Shown here in pieces: positions 43,331 to 44,015 of a DNA stretch of 44,015 nt; position 1 is the first letter of the stretch; each line of letters opens with the position of its first letter. Position numbers and translations under genes: made by a program. Below the pieces are notes generated by a model that had not been told where the DNA came from, ran no database searches, and worked only from the letters and a program-made list of their open reading frames with translations. The DNA lies in contig JAJEBR010000019.1 in the NCBI GenBank assembly GCA_022822445.1, positions 1-44,015 on the forward strand. The letters are read 5' to 3'. Origin of the DNA: Gemmatimonadota bacterium. Its GTDB lineage: Bacteria > Gemmatimonadota > Gemmatimonadetes > Longimicrobiales > Gaopeijiaceae.

Positions 43331-44015
43331 TCAACCGACAGACGGAAGCATCCCAGGGCACGGATCGCCTGTCACTCGGCGCAGCGGGTGGAGAGACACT
43401 CCGTTGGCCGAGTTGCCGTAGGTCACGTCCATCTCGCCGAGCCCTTCTATGTGCCGCCGACCGGTAGGGTGCCGGAAGACAAGGGCACTGTCGGCGTGGA
43501 TCCTCGCAACCCTGTGAATCCGGTTTGACGGCGTGCGCACCATCGCGTAGCAGCCGGTCTCGGGGTTGATGATGGCGCCTTGCGTTGTCTTGTCGCTTCC
43601 GAAGAGCACGAGGTTGCCCAAGTCGTCGAAGGAAGGTCGGAGTCGCTTGCTCCACACAGGGCATTCTCTCCTCAGGGTCACCCCGTTCACCGTCACTGCC
43701 CGCAGACAGTCATCCTCGACAAAATCTGTCGGCACTGCGATCCTGCGTTCCTCATGACCGGCCCGGTACACGAACACCGAGTCCGATCCGGTGTCGTAGC
43801 TCGACACGACGTAGGCGGCACCATCCAAGCAGGCGATCCGCGATGACGAGAGCCTCCGACTGATCGCTACCCCAACTTCAACCGTTGCCGCCTTGAGTGC
43901 CCTGCCGTTCGACAGCACGGGGCCGATGTTCTCGTCCCCATCCGGCCCCCGTCGCACCACTCCGCCTTGAGTGGGCACGGCCGGGGCACCGGCCAAATCG
44001 CAAACGGCTTGGCGC
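43331..44015 (-). CDS. beta-propeller-like protein, C-terminal part (partial)
   Basis: About 228 residues to the window edge; the frame stays open beyond it, and the TTG at 43996 is not a credible start. Repeated strand patterns occur (LDGAAYVVSSYDTGSDSVFVYRAG, FDDLGNLVLFGSDKTTQGAIINPETG, RIHADSALVFRHPTG), like a 6-bladed beta-propeller lipoprotein. Two Cys pairs may form disulfides (ACLDG, DDCLRAV, RECPVW, TGCYAM). The family call is tentative. It may be a relative of the decayed propeller at 33.0-33.7 kb. Confidence 0.55.
   Translation of the reverse strand, partial: RQAVCDLAGAPAVPTQGGVVRRGPDGDENIGPVLSNGRALKAATVEVGVAISRRLSSSRIACLDGAAYVVSSYDTGSDSVFVYRAGHEERRIAVPTDFVEDDCLRAVTVNGVTLRRECPVWSKRLRPSFDDLGNLVLFGSDKTTQGAIINPETGCYAMVRTPSNRIHRVARIHADSALVFRHPTGRRHIEGLGEMDVTYGNSANGVSLHPLRRVTGDPCPGMLPSVG

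Noticed and set aside
42972-43664. Minus-strand ORF of 230 codons in the junction region
   Set aside because: Starts antisense-like within the edge propeller gene, shows no domain or consistent composition, and has no ribosome-binding site.

Overview
The window is GC-rich (roughly 68-70%) bacterial DNA that reads best as a Gemmatimonadota-like genome. That placement is inferred from gene content: an MreBCD-PBP2-RodA cluster running into accD, folC, hisS and proS, plus many secreted lipoproteins, quinoprotein dehydrogenases, beta-propellers and amidohydrolase, DinB and DUF6152-type proteins. No rRNA, tRNA or CRISPR array was seen. The left edge is a 46-base C homopolymer that looks like a contig-end artefact.

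Core block (about 1-16.9 kb, all on the minus strand). Reading leftwards, an rpsO-pnp-M16 protease-alanine dehydrogenase/dUTPase unit is followed by a tight unit mreB-mreC-mreD-mrdA-rodA-accD-folC-hisS-(small membrane protein)-proS-lysA. Most junctions are 4-19 base overlaps. This couples cell elongation, malonyl-CoA and folate supply and two aminoacyl-tRNA synthetases. The ald-dut gene is a clear two-enzyme fusion.

Accessory block (about 17.1-44 kb, both strands). It starts at an IS3-family element and carries: a large lipoprotein with Ig-like repeats and an HExxH peptidase domain; a PQQ dehydrogenase fused to a serine-hydrolase (beta-lactamase-like) domain; a c-type cytochrome lipoprotein with two paralogous 4-TM proteins; an operon of a cytochrome-PQQ dehydrogenase with two sister secreted proteins and a DUF6152 protein; a frameshifted amidohydrolase; a TlpA-like thioredoxin; an APC-type permease with universal-stress domains; a GlpD-like dehydrogenase, a DinB-like protein and an ornithine-cyclodeaminase-like protein; and decaying beta-propeller genes.

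The most unusual signal is a family of 39-base dispersed elements built as 18+3+18 bases, each half close to TGTAAAGNNNACATTACA. Five loci carry it, all in the accessory block and none in the core block, and they separate gene blocks. At one locus the IS3 element sits exactly in the 3-base centre of the element. The peptidase lipoprotein gene lies flush between two of these elements. A second unexplained unit, at 30.37-30.68 kb, has a strong promoter, an extended Shine-Dalgarno sequence, a 20-codon ORF and a 13-bp hairpin terminator.
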